A stretch of DNA of 64,000 bases from Amorphoplanes digitatis (GCF_014205335.1 NZ_JACHNH010000001.1:6132501-6196500), one strand, 5' to 3'. Positions 43,127 through 52,907 are shown, numbered from the stretch's first letter. Numbers and translations are program-made. The notes: generated from the sequence alone by a model not told the origin.

Positions 43127-45916
43127 TTGCGCGTGCGCGTGCTGGGTGCGATACAGGTTGCCGCGGACGGAGACTTCGTCACCGCCGGTCCCGCCAAGCA
43201 GAGTTGCGTACTCGCGGTGCTCGCGTTCAGCCCCGGCCAGCCGCTACCGATCGAGAGCCTGATCGACCGGGTCTGGGGGCAGAGCGCACCCCGTTCCACC
43301 CGGGACGCCCTCTACCAGTACCTGTCGCAGATCCGCGCCCTTGGTCTGGCCGTGCACCGCACGGGCGCCGGCTACCTGCTGGACCTGCCGGCCGAGCAGA
43401 TCGACCTGTACCAGGCCCGAGCCCTGGCCGGGCAGGCGCAGGCCGCCGCCCGCGAGGGCGACCCGGCGGTCGCCGCCGGGCGGTACCGCCAGGCCCTGAG
43501 CCTGTGGCACGGCACCCCGCTGGCCGGCATCAGCGGCGAGTGGGCGACCAGCACCCGGGAGACCCTCGAACGCGAGCGCCTCACCCTGCTGAGCGCGTGC
43601 TTCGACGCCGAACTGGCGCAGGGCCGCCATGCCGAGGTACTTGTCGAGCTGTCCGCCGAGGTGGCGGCGCGGCCCTTGGCGGAACGGCTGGCCGGCCAGT
43701 TGATGCTGGCGCTCTTTCGCTGCGGCCGGGCCGCCGAGGCGCTGGACTGCTATACCCAGATCCGCCGGCGGCTCGGCGACGAGCTCGGCGTGGAGCCGAC
43801 GCCCGCCCTCGACGCCCTGCAACAGCAGATCCTGCGGCAGGACCCGGCCCTGCTCGCCGATCCCGCCGCGAGGCGCGACGCTCCGCGGGCGGGCTACCGC
43901 CCGCCGCGGCAGCTTCCGGCCGACATCGCCGCGTTCGCCGGCCGGCACGCCGAGCTGGCCACTCTCGACACGATCGGCGGGGGCGACACCTCGCAGGCCG
44001 TGGTCATCTCGGCCGTGTCCGGCACCGCCGGGGTCGGCAAGACCGCCCTGGCCGTGCACTGGGCGCACCGGGTCGCCGACCGGTTTCCCGACGGGCAGCT
44101 GTACGTCAACCTCCGCGGTTTCGACCCGGCGGGTACCGCGCTGAGCCCGGACGAGGCCGTGCGCGGCTTTCTCGACGCGTACGCCGTGCCGCCGCAGCAG
44201 GTTCCGGTGAGCCTGGCCGCGCAGGCCGCCCTGTTCCGCAGCCTGCTCGCGGGTAAGCGGGTCCTGATCCTGCTGGACAACGCCCGCGACGCCGAGCAGG
44301 TCCGGCCGTTGCTGCCCGGCTCGCCCGGCTGCCTGGCCCTGGTGACCAGCCGTAACCAGCTCACCGGCCTGGTCGCCGGCGAGGGCGCGCGGGCGCTGCG
44401 GCTCGACATGCTCACCGAGGCGGAGTCGTTGGCCCTGCTGGCCGGCCGGCTGGGCCGGGAACGGGTGGTGGCCGAGCCGGACGCGGTGGCGGACCTGATC
44501 GAACGCTGTGCGCGGTTGCCGCTGGCCCTGGCCGTGGTAGCCGCGCGGGTCGCGGTGAACCCGGACCTCTCGCTCGCGTCGCTGGCGCGCGAGCTGCGCG
44601 AGGCCCGGGTCGGCCTGGACGCGCTGGGCAGCGACGACCCGGCCACCGACGTGCGGGCCGCGTTCCACGCCTCGTACCGTGTGCTGAGCCCGGCCGCCCA
44701 GCGGCTCTTCCGGTTGATCGCGCTGCATCCCGGCCCGGAGGTGTCGATCACCGCGGCGGCGGGCCTGGCGGGGGTTGCGGCCGGCGCGGCGCGCGCCGGG
44801 CTGACCGAGCTGGCCCGGGCGCATCTGCTCACCGAACCCTCGGCGGGCCGGTTCACCTGCCACGACCTGCTCCGGGCGTACGCCGGGGAGCTGGTCGCGG
44901 AACGCGACGCCGAGCCGGACCGGGACGAGGCGGTACGCCGGCTGCTCGACTACTACCTGCACAGCGCGGACGCGGCGGCGCAGGCGCTGGACCCGCACCG
45001 CGACGGCGCCGGGGTGACCGGTGCCCCGCCGGGGATCGAGGCGGAGCGGTTCGCCGACCGGCAGTCGGCGCTGGCCTGGCTTGCCGTCGAGCATCCGGTG
45101 CTGGTCGCGGCGGTGGATCTGGCCGTGGCGCGCGGGCTGGACGACTACACCTGCCGGCTGGCGGCCGCGATCGCCGTCTTCCTCGACTGGCAGGGCTACT
45201 CCCCCGAACTGGCCGACACGCAGGGCTCGGCGCTGGCCGCGGCGGAACGCCTCGGCGACCGGACCCGGCAGGCCCGCGCGCACCGCGACCTGGCGCAGGC
45301 ATACGTACGGCTGAACCGCCGGGAGGACGCGCTGGCGCACCTGCGCCGGGCACACGATCTGTTCGAGGGTGACCCCGCCGGCCAGGCCAGCGTGCTGATG
45401 AAGCTCGGCTGGCTCCGTGAGCAGCAGGCCGCACACGACGAGGCCCGCCGCTACGCCGAGTCCGCCCTTGAGCTGTACCGCCTCGCCGGTCACCTGGCTG
45501 GCCAGGCGCACGCCTGGGGCGCGATCGGCTGGTCGTACGCGGCGGCCGGCGACTACCAGCAGGCGCTGATCCAGTGCCGGGAGGCGCTCGCGCTCAACCA
45601 GAAGATCAACAACCGGTACGGCGAGGCCAGCGCCTGGGACAGCATCGGCTTCGTGCATCACCACCTCGGCCAGTACCGCGAGGCCGTGGCCTGCTACCGA
45701 TCGGGGTTGAAGCTGGTCCGCGACCTCGGGGACCGGCCCGGCGAGTCGATTCTCCTGGATCACCTCGGCGACACCCACCGGGCGGCCGGCGACCTGCCCG
45801 CCGCCCGGCATGCCTGGGGGTCCGTGCTGGAGATCCTCGTTCCCGCCGACAGCGCCGCCGCGGCGCGCATCCGTGCCAAGTTCGATGAGGCGTTGGCGCT
45901 CTCGCTGGGTGCCTAG
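43127..45916 (+). CDS. SARP-type regulator with NB-ARC and TPR domains (AfsR-like)
   Basis: The 929-aa protein has an OmpR-like winged DNA-binding domain (residues 1-90, RVRVLGAIQVAADG), a bacterial transcriptional activator domain (95-240), an NB-ARC ATPase (about 260-560; P-loop SGTAGVGKTALAV, Walker B ILLDNARD), and C-terminal TPRs (about 700-920). This is the AfsR class that activates secondary-metabolite genes. The start is TTG 43127, or GTG 43133, after a G-rich ribosome site. It lies directly upstream of the oxygenase operon, which is its likely target. Confidence 0.92.
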   Translation: MRVRVLGAIQVAADGDFVTAGPAKQSCVLAVLAFSPGQPLPIESLIDRVWGQSAPRSTRDALYQYLSQIRALGLAVHRTGAGYLLDLPAEQIDLYQARALAGQAQAAAREGDPAVAAGRYRQALSLWHGTPLAGISGEWATSTRETLERERLTLLSACFDAELAQGRHAEVLVELSAEVAARPLAERLAGQLMLALFRCGRAAEALDCYTQIRRRLGDELGVEPTPALDALQQQILRQDPALLADPAARRDAPRAGYRPPRQLPADIAAFAGRHAELATLDTIGGGDTSQAVVISAVSGTAGVGKTALAVHWAHRVADRFPDGQLYVNLRGFDPAGTALSPDEAVRGFLDAYAVPPQQVPVSLAAQAALFRSLLAGKRVLILLDNARDAEQVRPLLPGSPGCLALVTSRNQLTGLVAGEGARALRLDMLTEAESLALLAGRLGRERVVAEPDAVADLIERCARLPLALAVVAARVAVNPDLSLASLARELREARVGLDALGSDDPATDVRAAFHASYRVLSPAAQRLFRLIALHPGPEVSITAAAGLAGVAAGAARAGLTELARAHLLTEPSAGRFTCHDLLRAYAGELVAERDAEPDRDEAVRRLLDYYLHSADAAAQALDPHRDGAGVTGAPPGIEAERFADRQSALAWLAVEHPVLVAAVDLAVARGLDDYTCRLAAAIAVFLDWQGYSPELADTQGSALAAAERLGDRTRQARAHRDLAQAYVRLNRREDALAHLRRAHDLFEGDPAGQASVLMKLGWLREQQAAHDEARRYAESALELYRLAGHLAGQAHAWGAIGWSYAAAGDYQQALIQCREALALNQKINNRYGEASAWDSIGFVHHHLGQYREAVACYRSGLKLVRDLGDRPGESILLDHLGDTHRAAGDLPAARHAWGSVLEILVPADSAAAARIRAKFDEALALSLGA

Positions 45917-46036
45917 CTATTCCACGGGCGGCCCGGCCGCTGTGAACAATGTAACCAATGGGACTGGACGCCGGTGAATCTTGTTAGGATTCCCCATTTC
46001 TTCAAGCTGCCACCATTGAGGAGGGGTCCCGCCCCA

Positions 46037-46879
46037 ATGAATGTTGTGGACACCGTGCGCTATCCATTGGCCGACCCGGGAAGCGACGCATGGGAGCGCG
46101 TCGTTTCCCGGACACGCACCGAACTGCGCGAACGCGGATGCAGCGTGCTGCCGGCGTTCATTCTGCCGGGCGGCTGGGACGCGCTGCGGCGAGAGGGTGC
46201 CGGGGTCGCCCCGCTGGCGTACTACGACGTTGAGGAGACCAACGTCTACAACATCGCGTTCGACGCCGACCTGCCGGCCGATCACCCGGGCCGCATCGTC
46301 ATGCAGCGCGGCAACGCGTTCGTCCCGCGCGACCGGATACCCACCGACAGCATCATCCACCGGCTGTACACCGACCCGTCCTTCGTGCGCTTCGTGGCCG
46401 CCTGCTTCGAACTGCCGGAGCTGCACGAGCTCGCCGACCCGCTGTCCGCCCTGGTGCTCAACGTCGTGCAGCCCGGCATGGAGCACCCGTGGCACTTCGA
46501 CACCAACGAGTTCACCGTGAGCATGCTGACCCAGGAGCCGGAGCAGGGCGGCGTCTTCGAGTACTGCCCGAACATCCGTTCGGCGGGCGCGGAGAACTTC
46601 GACGCCGTCCGTTCGGTGCTCACCGACGCCGACCGCTCGCCGGTGCAGGCACTGACCCTGCGCCCCGGTGATCTCCAGCTGTTCAAGGGCCGGTACGCGC
46701 TGCACCGGGTGAGCGCGGTACGCGGCACCACCGCCCGGCACTCAGCGATCTTCGCCTACTCCGAACGCCCCGGCGTGATCGGCAGCGTCGCCCGTACCCG
46801 GCAGCTGTTCGGCCGGGTCCTGCCCGCGCACCTCGACGCCGAGCGCAAAGCCGTGCGGGTCGACCAGTTGCTGGACTGA
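46037..46879 (+). CDS. Fe(II)/2-oxoglutarate oxygenase, HalD/BesD-like
   Basis: The 280-aa enzyme has the facial triad His153-x-Asp155 (WHFDTNEF) and His223 (ALHRVSAVRG), with an Arg downstream for 2-oxoglutarate. The region GGVFEYCPNIRS and the tail resemble the BesD/HalD family acting on free amino acids. Because the Asp is kept (halogenases have Gly), hydroxylation is expected. ATG 46037 follows a GAGGAGGGG ribosome site; the ATG-like start at 45974 is rejected. It is the first gene of a three-gene operon. Confidence 0.85.
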   Translation: MNVVDTVRYPLADPGSDAWERVVSRTRTELRERGCSVLPAFILPGGWDALRREGAGVAPLAYYDVEETNVYNIAFDADLPADHPGRIVMQRGNAFVPRDRIPTDSIIHRLYTDPSFVRFVAACFELPELHELADPLSALVLNVVQPGMEHPWHFDTNEFTVSMLTQEPEQGGVFEYCPNIRSAGAENFDAVRSVLTDADRSPVQALTLRPGDLQLFKGRYALHRVSAVRGTTARHSAIFAYSERPGVIGSVARTRQLFGRVLPAHLDAERKAVRVDQLLD

Positions 46880-46896
46880 TAATCGCGAGGAGCCCC

Positions 46897-47748
46897 GTGC
46901 GTTTCGACCGGACCGGAAAAGTTTCCCTCGAAGGCATCTACACGCAGCCCGATCCCCGCGCCTATTTCACCACCCTGCGTGAGCTCGACTATTGCATTCC
47001 CCAACTCGCCAAACCCTATTTCCAGCAAATCATCGGGCAGTATCGCGAATCGCGGCAGGTGGCGGTCCCGACCGTGGTCGACGTCGGTTGCTCCTACGGC
47101 GTCAACGCGGCGCTGCTGCGCTGTGACGCCACAATGGACGACCTGTACGATCGCTACGCCGACACCGAGCTGACCCGGCAGGAGCTGCTGGAGCGCGATC
47201 GTGAGCTGGTCCGGTCGCACGGGTCACCGGCCCGGTTCGTGGGGCTGGACGTGTCCCGGCCGGCGCTGGAGTACGCGTCGGCGGCCGGGTTCCTCGACGA
47301 CGCCGTGCAGGCCGACCTGGAGACGCGCGAACCGACGGCGAGGCAGCGCGCCCTGTTCGCCGACGCCGACATCGTGATCTCCACCGGATGCCTCGGCTAC
47401 GTCACCGGCCGGACGCTCGTGCGCGTGGCCGGCGCCCGCCGGGACCGGCGGCCGTGGATGGCGCATTTCGTGCTGCGGATGTTCCCGTTCGCGCCGATCG
47501 CCGATCGCCTGGCGGACCTCGGCTACGAGACGACGCGGGTGGACCGGACGTTTCGGCAGCGCCTTTTCGCGTCCGACCGGGAACAGCGGCAGGTGCTCGA
47601 GACGATGTCCGCCGCCGGTGTCGATCCGGAGGGCCTGGAGACCGATGGCTGGTTGCACGCTCAGCTCTACGTCTCCCGGCCCGTCGGCACTCCCGACCCC
47701 CTGACCTTCGACGTCGACGAGTCGATGACCCAGAAGGCCGCCCGATGA
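46897..47748 (+). CDS. Class I SAM-dependent methyltransferase
   Basis: The 283-aa protein has the SAM-binding motif VVDVGCSYGVNAALL (near residue 55), then FVGLDVSRPALEYA (acidic loop Asp) and DIVISTGCLGYV. A TPR-free N-terminal extension and a C-terminal strand complete the fold. It could N- or O-methylate the oxygenase product. GTG 46897 starts 17 bp after the oxygenase. The stop overlaps the ATG of a 9-codon mini-ORF. Confidence 0.85.
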   Translation: MRFDRTGKVSLEGIYTQPDPRAYFTTLRELDYCIPQLAKPYFQQIIGQYRESRQVAVPTVVDVGCSYGVNAALLRCDATMDDLYDRYADTELTRQELLERDRELVRSHGSPARFVGLDVSRPALEYASAAGFLDDAVQADLETREPTARQRALFADADIVISTGCLGYVTGRTLVRVAGARRDRRPWMAHFVLRMFPFAPIADRLADLGYETTRVDRTFRQRLFASDREQRQVLETMSAAGVDPEGLETDGWLHAQLYVSRPVGTPDPLTFDVDESMTQKAAR

Positions 47749-47774
47749 GCACCGAATTCGAGGAGACCGAGTGA
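47745..47774 (+). CDS. Nine-codon mini-ORF between methyltransferase and acyltransferase
   Basis: ATG 47745 overlaps the methyltransferase TGA and the reading frame MSTEFEETE ends in a TGA that overlaps the acyltransferase GTG. Its first bases (TGAGCAC, then TTCGAG) are repeated at the start of the acyltransferase gene. It could relay ribosomes (coupling) or be the trace of a small tandem duplication. Confidence 0.3.
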   Translation: MSTEFEETE

Positions 47775-49576
47775 GCACGTTCGAGAACGAGGACACCCTG
47801 GCGCGGGTGCCGTTGCCCGCGCTGGAGGACACCTGCGCCCGGTTCCTCGAGTGGTCCGCGCCGCTGCTGAACCAGGAGGAGCTCGCCGACGCCGAGGCCG
47901 CGGTACGGGAGTTCGGACGGCCCGACGGTCCCGGGCCCAAGCTGCACGCCGATCTGGTGCGGTACGACGCGGATCCGGCAACGCACAGCTGGTTGGACGC
48001 GTTCTGGCCGGCACGCTATCTCGGTCGCCGGGACCGGATCGCGTTGAACGCCAACTTCTTCTTCCTGTTCCGCGAGGCGCCGTTGCACGGATTCGCCGAG
48101 CCGCAGGTGGAGCGCGCGGCGGGGCTCATCGCCGCCGCCGTCAACTACAAGGCCCAGCTCGACGACGAACGCATCCCGCCGATCGCGACCCGCGGGAATC
48201 CGTTGTCGATGGCGCAGCACAAGTTCCTGTTCTCCACCACCCGCATCCCGGGGCCGGTGCAGGACACCGTCCGCGCGCCGTACAGCGACGAGTGGCAGGG
48301 CCCGTCGACGGCGCGGCACATCGTGGTGTTCCAGCGCGGCAACGCGTACCAAATGAACGTGATCGGTCCGGACGGGCGTCCCTATTCCCTCGACGACCTG
48401 GCGGCCGGCCTGCGTGAGGTGCGGAAGGCCGGTGCGGCCCGGGCCGCGACGGACACGGCGGTCGGTCATCTCACCACGATGGCCCGGGCCGAGTGGGCGG
48501 CGGCCCGGGACCGGCTGGCGGCGCTGGACCCCGGTAACGCGGCGAGTCTCGACACCATCGAGACGGCGCTGTTCTGCGTGTGCCTGGAGGACCTGACGCC
48601 GGCCGACGACCTGGCGGCCGGCGATCAGTTGCTGCACGGCGACAGCGGCAACCGGTGGTTCGACAAGGCGGTGTCGCTCATCGTGTTCGCCGACGGCACG
48701 GCCGGCATCAACGTCGAGCACTGCGAGCTGGACGGCACCACCATCCTCAGCTTCGTCGACGCGCTGCTCGGCGCGTCGCCCGAGGAGCACGCCGCGCAGT
48801 CGGGTGCGGCGGCGCAGGGCGTGCCGGCGATCGAGCCGGTCACGTTCGTGCTCGACGACGCGCTGCGGGCCGACGTCGACGCCGCGGCACGGTCGTTCGC
48901 CCAGTACGGCGCGGACACCGCCACCGTGACCCTGCCCTTCGACGAGTTCGGGGTGGACGAGGTCAAGCGGCTGCGGATGTCGCCGGACGCGTTCGCCCAG
49001 ATGGCCTACCAGCTCGCGCACAAGCGGGCCAAGGGCTTCACCGGTGCCACCTACGAGTCCATCGCCACCCGCCAGTACCGGCGGGGGCGGACCGAGGCGA
49101 TGCGCGTCGTCACCCCCGAGGTGCAGCGGTTCGTGTCCACCTTCGACGACCCCGCCGCGTCACCCGAGCAGCGGCGGGCGGCGTTCCGGGCCGCGGCCGA
49201 CAAGCATGTCGAACGGGCGAAACAGTGCCAGGCCGGTGCGGCGCCGGAGCAGCACCTGTGGCAGCTGCAACTGATTCAGAAGTGGCGTGGGGACGCGCTC
49301 GGCGTGCCCGAGGCGCCCCGGCTGTACGAGACGCCGGGGTGGCTCACGATGCGCGACGACTACCTGAGCACCAGCTCGGCGCCGTCGGCCAACATCAGCT
49401 ACTTCGGGTTCGGTGCCACCAGCAGTCGCTGCATTGGTATCGCGTACGTGCTGCTGCCGGACCGGTTCAACCTGTTCCTCAGCACGCCCCGCCCGGTCGC
49501 CGACATGATGTACACGTTCGCCGACCGGCTCCGCGAGGCGCTGCGCGAGCTGCGCGACCTGCTCGACGAGCAATAG
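47771..49576 (+). CDS. Choline/carnitine O-acyltransferase
   Basis: The 601-aa enzyme is of the carnitine acyltransferase family, rare in bacteria. It has the catalytic His317 in INVEHCELDGTT, the substrate-binding RRGRTEAMR, and the late STSSAPSANISYFGFG (STS-like loop). It should move an acyl group between CoA and a hydroxyl on a quaternary amine-type acceptor. GTG 47771 is coupled to the mini-ORF. With the oxygenase and methyltransferase it forms a plausible pathway to an O-acylated betaine; the product is unknown. Confidence 0.88.
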   Translation: MSTFENEDTLARVPLPALEDTCARFLEWSAPLLNQEELADAEAAVREFGRPDGPGPKLHADLVRYDADPATHSWLDAFWPARYLGRRDRIALNANFFFLFREAPLHGFAEPQVERAAGLIAAAVNYKAQLDDERIPPIATRGNPLSMAQHKFLFSTTRIPGPVQDTVRAPYSDEWQGPSTARHIVVFQRGNAYQMNVIGPDGRPYSLDDLAAGLREVRKAGAARAATDTAVGHLTTMARAEWAAARDRLAALDPGNAASLDTIETALFCVCLEDLTPADDLAAGDQLLHGDSGNRWFDKAVSLIVFADGTAGINVEHCELDGTTILSFVDALLGASPEEHAAQSGAAAQGVPAIEPVTFVLDDALRADVDAAARSFAQYGADTATVTLPFDEFGVDEVKRLRMSPDAFAQMAYQLAHKRAKGFTGATYESIATRQYRRGRTEAMRVVTPEVQRFVSTFDDPAASPEQRRAAFRAAADKHVERAKQCQAGAAPEQHLWQLQLIQKWRGDALGVPEAPRLYETPGWLTMRDDYLSTSSAPSANISYFGFGATSSRCIGIAYVLLPDRFNLFLSTPRPVADMMYTFADRLREALRELRDLLDEQ

Positions 49577-49582
49577 CCGGGT

Positions 49583-49612
49583 CCCGGGTCCGCCGCCGAG
49601 GCGGCGGACCCG
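49583..49612. terminator. Bidirectional terminator between convergent operons
   Basis: A perfect 14-bp stem CCGGGTCCGCCGCC / GGCGGCGGACCCGG with a GA loop lies between the acyltransferase stop (49576) and the VWA gene stop (49617). Confidence 0.7.
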
Positions 49613-49616
49613 GTCC

Positions 49617-52600
49617 TCAGCAGGACGGCATGTCACCCATCGACGTCAACGGCGGGCACGGCATCGCCATGCCGGCCACGTCCAGCCAGCCGTCGACGTA
49701 CCCGGCGGTCCCGGCGTGGTCCTTGCCGAGGACCCGGGCGCCGAGGCGGTCGAGCACCTTCGACTTGATCACGTCGCACCCGATGCCCTTGGCCTCGTCC
49801 CAGAAGGCCTCCGACGACTGCTGGGCCAACTCCGCGACGCCGGGTTTGTCGAGGTTCTCGATCACGTGCGCGTACCGCAACATCTGCGCGCTGATGGCCT
49901 TGGCGAGGGCCACGAACACGCCGACGGCGCCCATGCCGAGCGACCCGCCGGCGATGGCCAGCAACGACAGGAAGGCCTTCTCCATGGAGATCTGGCATTC
50001 GACGTCGTTGCTCGTCCCGCCGCCGCTGCCATCGGCGAGCACGCCCAGCACCGAGCCGGTGTCGGGGTCGACGGCCCAGAACGCCACCGGGGCGCCGTCC
50101 GCGGGCAGCAGGCGGTCATAGTCGTTCCAGTCGTCGAGCAGCGCACGCCACTGTGCCCGGGTCGCCTCGGGCAGGGCGGCGATCCGATCGCTGCCGACCG
50201 AACCCTTCGGGACCAGGGTCAGGCGTTTGCCCTTCAGCGCGCCCCACGTGCTGGTCTTGAAGGCGACACCCTCGGCGACCGCGAGCTCGGCGGACCGCTC
50301 CAGCGTGCGATCGAAAGCGCCCACCCGGTCGGCGCCGAGGGTCGACCATCGGGTGTACGGCAGCACGTCGGCATGCCGTACCCGGCTGGTCCCGAAGTGC
50401 GGCCGGTCCACGTGCAGGACCGCCCGCAGTGTGGTCTCGAACGTCAGGTCCCCGTCCCCGGACATCGGCGGATGCAGCGCCGGGACGATCGACGGCAGGA
50501 ACGGCAGCCCGGCCTCGAGCGCGGCAACCATGCGCGGCTCGTCCTCGGCGAATACCGCCTCCCAGTACGGCTTCGCGCCGATGCGCGCGGTGAGCAGGTC
50601 GTCGAGCCAGGTGCCGAGCGACGGTGCCGCCCCCTCGAACGACACCAGGGCGGTGCCGAACATCAGGCCGCGTACCTCCTCGACCGCGGCGGCGGGCACC
50701 GGACCGGCGCCGGCCCGGTCCCGGTCGACCCCGGCCAGCACCCGCACCACCTCGCGTTCGTCTCCGACCCGCACCGCGAGGTAGATGCCGGCGAACGCCG
50801 ACCCGGTGGCGCGCTCCGCCTCGGCCGGCACCTCGTACGTTGCGGTGGCGGTCACGCCCTTGCCCACGGTGAGGGACACGGTCCGCTCGGCCGGGCCGTC
50901 GAGCGGCGCCCGGTACCGCAGCCGGTACGGCTGGATCTCCTGGCGGCGAAGGAACGCGTCGGTGGCGGCGACCGTGCGGTCGACGTCGCTGCCCTGGGTG
51001 GCCACCCCGCCGGTCGACCGGACGATCTGCGCCTGCGTCGCCGCGTTCACGTCGCCGATGCCGATGGCCACCACGGGCACACCGGCGCCGACGCGGGCGC
51101 GCAGCCCGGCCAGCCGCTCGGCGCGCGTCTCCTGGTCCTGGAAGTCACTGGCGATGACGATGACCGTCGGTCCGGACTCGTTGGCCCGCGCCAGCGACTC
51201 CCAGATGTTCGAGCCGAAGCTGGACAGCCTGCCCACCGCGGCGCCGACGGCCGGCGGGGTGCGCAGCGTGAAGGTGCCCCTCGAGGTCCCGCTGACCGCC
51301 ATGACGCCCATCGCCGCGCCGGGGTTGCGGGCGAACAACCGGCGCGCCAGTTCGGTGGCGAACGCGACCGGCTCCGGGCCGGTCTCGATGGAGCCGGACC
51401 GGTCGAGCACCAGCATCACCCGCGGTGGCCGCGGCTTGTTCGCGGTCATCCGCAGGCCCAGCTTCGTCCGCTCCTCGGCGAGGCCGAACGCCGAGGCGGG
51501 CAGCCCGGTCACCGGCTTGCCCGCCGAGTCCACCGCGCTGACCCGCAGGGAGATGTCCGGGAACGTGCCGCCGGCGACGTCGACCTCGATCTTGGCCACC
51601 CGGTCACCGGCCCGGGCATCGTCCTCGGCGGGTACCTCCAGCGGTTCGCCGTCGACGAGCACCGCGCCGTCCCCGGCCTCGATCACCTGGCCGTCGAGCG
51701 TTATCGCCGGGCCGCTGTGTGCCAGCCCCTTCGCCGTCTCGGCGTCCAGGCCGGGCCCGTTCACCGCCAGCATCGGGATGAAGGTGCCGACGTCCCGCGG
51801 CCGGAGGCGGATCAGCCTGGCCATCTCGGTGGTGGGCCGGAACGCCACCATCAGCTGCCGCCCGACCAGGTCGTCGGCCTGATATTCGGCCTCGATCAGC
51901 GGCCTCGCGACGCCGGGCTCCGCGGTCGTCGCGGCGAACAGCCGCACGCGCACCGGAATGCCGGGCCGCGCGCGCGACGCCCGGGACGTCCGGTCGCCGG
52001 TGTGGCTCTCCCCCAGCTTCGCACCCGGCACGAGCGGGTTCGCGAACGTCTCCCGGCCGTCCACCACGACCTTGACCAGCGGTATCCGCCGGTTACGCGG
52101 GGGCCCGGGATCGGCCGCTCGCCGGGACGCGAGCGCCTCGGTCAGCTGCCGGGCGAGGTCCTTGCCGGCCGCGACGTCATCGCGTACGTCGTCGGCGCGG
52201 TCCTGAGCTGTCGACGTCGGCGCCGTCCCGATGGCCTTGCTCCAGCGGTCGATCGAACCCTGGTCCGCCTTCGGTGCGAACGGGCGCCGCACCGGCCGGA
52301 AGATGCTCATGATGTCGACGTCGTCGGCCAGCGTGCCGACCACCACCTCCGCCTGGAAGCCCGCCCGCCTGTACAGCTCGGCCAGGGTCTCCGTCTTGTC
52401 CCGGGCGGAGCCGGCCCCGCCGCGCAGCGTGCCGCGCACGCCCCACCGCGTGTCGTCGGTCAAGGCGGCCGGCCGGTCCGCGGACGGGTACGCGACGATC
52501 TGATCCCGGACGAACGCGAGGATGGCCTCCGGGTCCCGGCCGGCGACCACGCGCTCGGCGGCCGCCGCCACGTGGTCGGGGCTCTCGCGGACCGAGGCCC

Positions 52601-52781
52601 GCAGCTGCTGCCACACGCCGAACGGGACGTCGGAGTCGGCGACCGGCCCGTCGCCGTCCTCGCCGAACAGGCCGCATCCGGTCACCGTCAACGCGGAGAC
52701 CGCGGTCGTGAAGACCAGGAACGACCGTCGGCTGAGCGCGCCGGCGGCGGCGGGCGGGATCGGATCGGCCGGTCGGCGCAT
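49617..52781 (-). CDS. Tat-exported lipoprotein with transglutaminase-like and VWA domains
   Basis: The 1054-aa protein has a twin-arginine signal (SRRSFLVF) ending in a lipobox (VTGC). A transglutaminase-like segment follows (about 95-160: DKTETLAELYRRAGFQAEVVVG, the usual Cys position not conserved), then a beta-rich middle. A VWA domain (about 450-640) carries MIDAS Asp460-x-Ser-Gly-Ser and ASDFQD. The C-terminal part has weak hydrophobic helices and two Cys at the tail. It is a surface-anchored binding protein; the partner is unknown. ATG 52781 has an AAGGAG ribosome site. Confidence 0.8.
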   Translation of the reverse strand: MRRPADPIPPAAAGALSRRSFLVFTTAVSALTVTGCGLFGEDGDGPVADSDVPFGVWQQLRASVRESPDHVAAAAERVVAGRDPEAILAFVRDQIVAYPSADRPAALTDDTRWGVRGTLRGGAGSARDKTETLAELYRRAGFQAEVVVGTLADDVDIMSIFRPVRRPFAPKADQGSIDRWSKAIGTAPTSTAQDRADDVRDDVAAGKDLARQLTEALASRRAADPGPPRNRRIPLVKVVVDGRETFANPLVPGAKLGESHTGDRTSRASRARPGIPVRVRLFAATTAEPGVARPLIEAEYQADDLVGRQLMVAFRPTTEMARLIRLRPRDVGTFIPMLAVNGPGLDAETAKGLAHSGPAITLDGQVIEAGDGAVLVDGEPLEVPAEDDARAGDRVAKIEVDVAGGTFPDISLRVSAVDSAGKPVTGLPASAFGLAEERTKLGLRMTANKPRPPRVMLVLDRSGSIETGPEPVAFATELARRLFARNPGAAMGVMAVSGTSRGTFTLRTPPAVGAAVGRLSSFGSNIWESLARANESGPTVIVIASDFQDQETRAERLAGLRARVGAGVPVVAIGIGDVNAATQAQIVRSTGGVATQGSDVDRTVAATDAFLRRQEIQPYRLRYRAPLDGPAERTVSLTVGKGVTATATYEVPAEAERATGSAFAGIYLAVRVGDEREVVRVLAGVDRDRAGAGPVPAAAVEEVRGLMFGTALVSFEGAAPSLGTWLDDLLTARIGAKPYWEAVFAEDEPRMVAALEAGLPFLPSIVPALHPPMSGDGDLTFETTLRAVLHVDRPHFGTSRVRHADVLPYTRWSTLGADRVGAFDRTLERSAELAVAEGVAFKTSTWGALKGKRLTLVPKGSVGSDRIAALPEATRAQWRALLDDWNDYDRLLPADGAPVAFWAVDPDTGSVLGVLADGSGGGTSNDVECQISMEKAFLSLLAIAGGSLGMGAVGVFVALAKAISAQMLRYAHVIENLDKPGVAELAQQSSEAFWDEAKGIGCDVIKSKVLDRLGARVLGKDHAGTAGYVDGWLDVAGMAMPCPPLTSMGDMPSC

Positions 52782-52907
52782 CGCGAGACGACTCCTTGCG
52801 GTGGGGGTACGGCTGACGCGCACACCCTGCCGGGCACCCGGCGATCCGTCCATTGGGTGAATGCCCTACAGCGGCTCTGAAACGATCCATCTACTCGCCC
52901 GTAGCGG

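Noticed and set aside
46037..46879. Halogenase function for the HalD/BesD-like oxygenase
   Set aside because: The metal site keeps Asp155 (HxD), while halogenases of this family replace it by Gly.
49716..52880. 1054-aa plus-strand frame opposite the VWA gene
   Set aside because: Low-complexity antisense frame. The minus strand has the Tat/lipobox signal and MIDAS motif.
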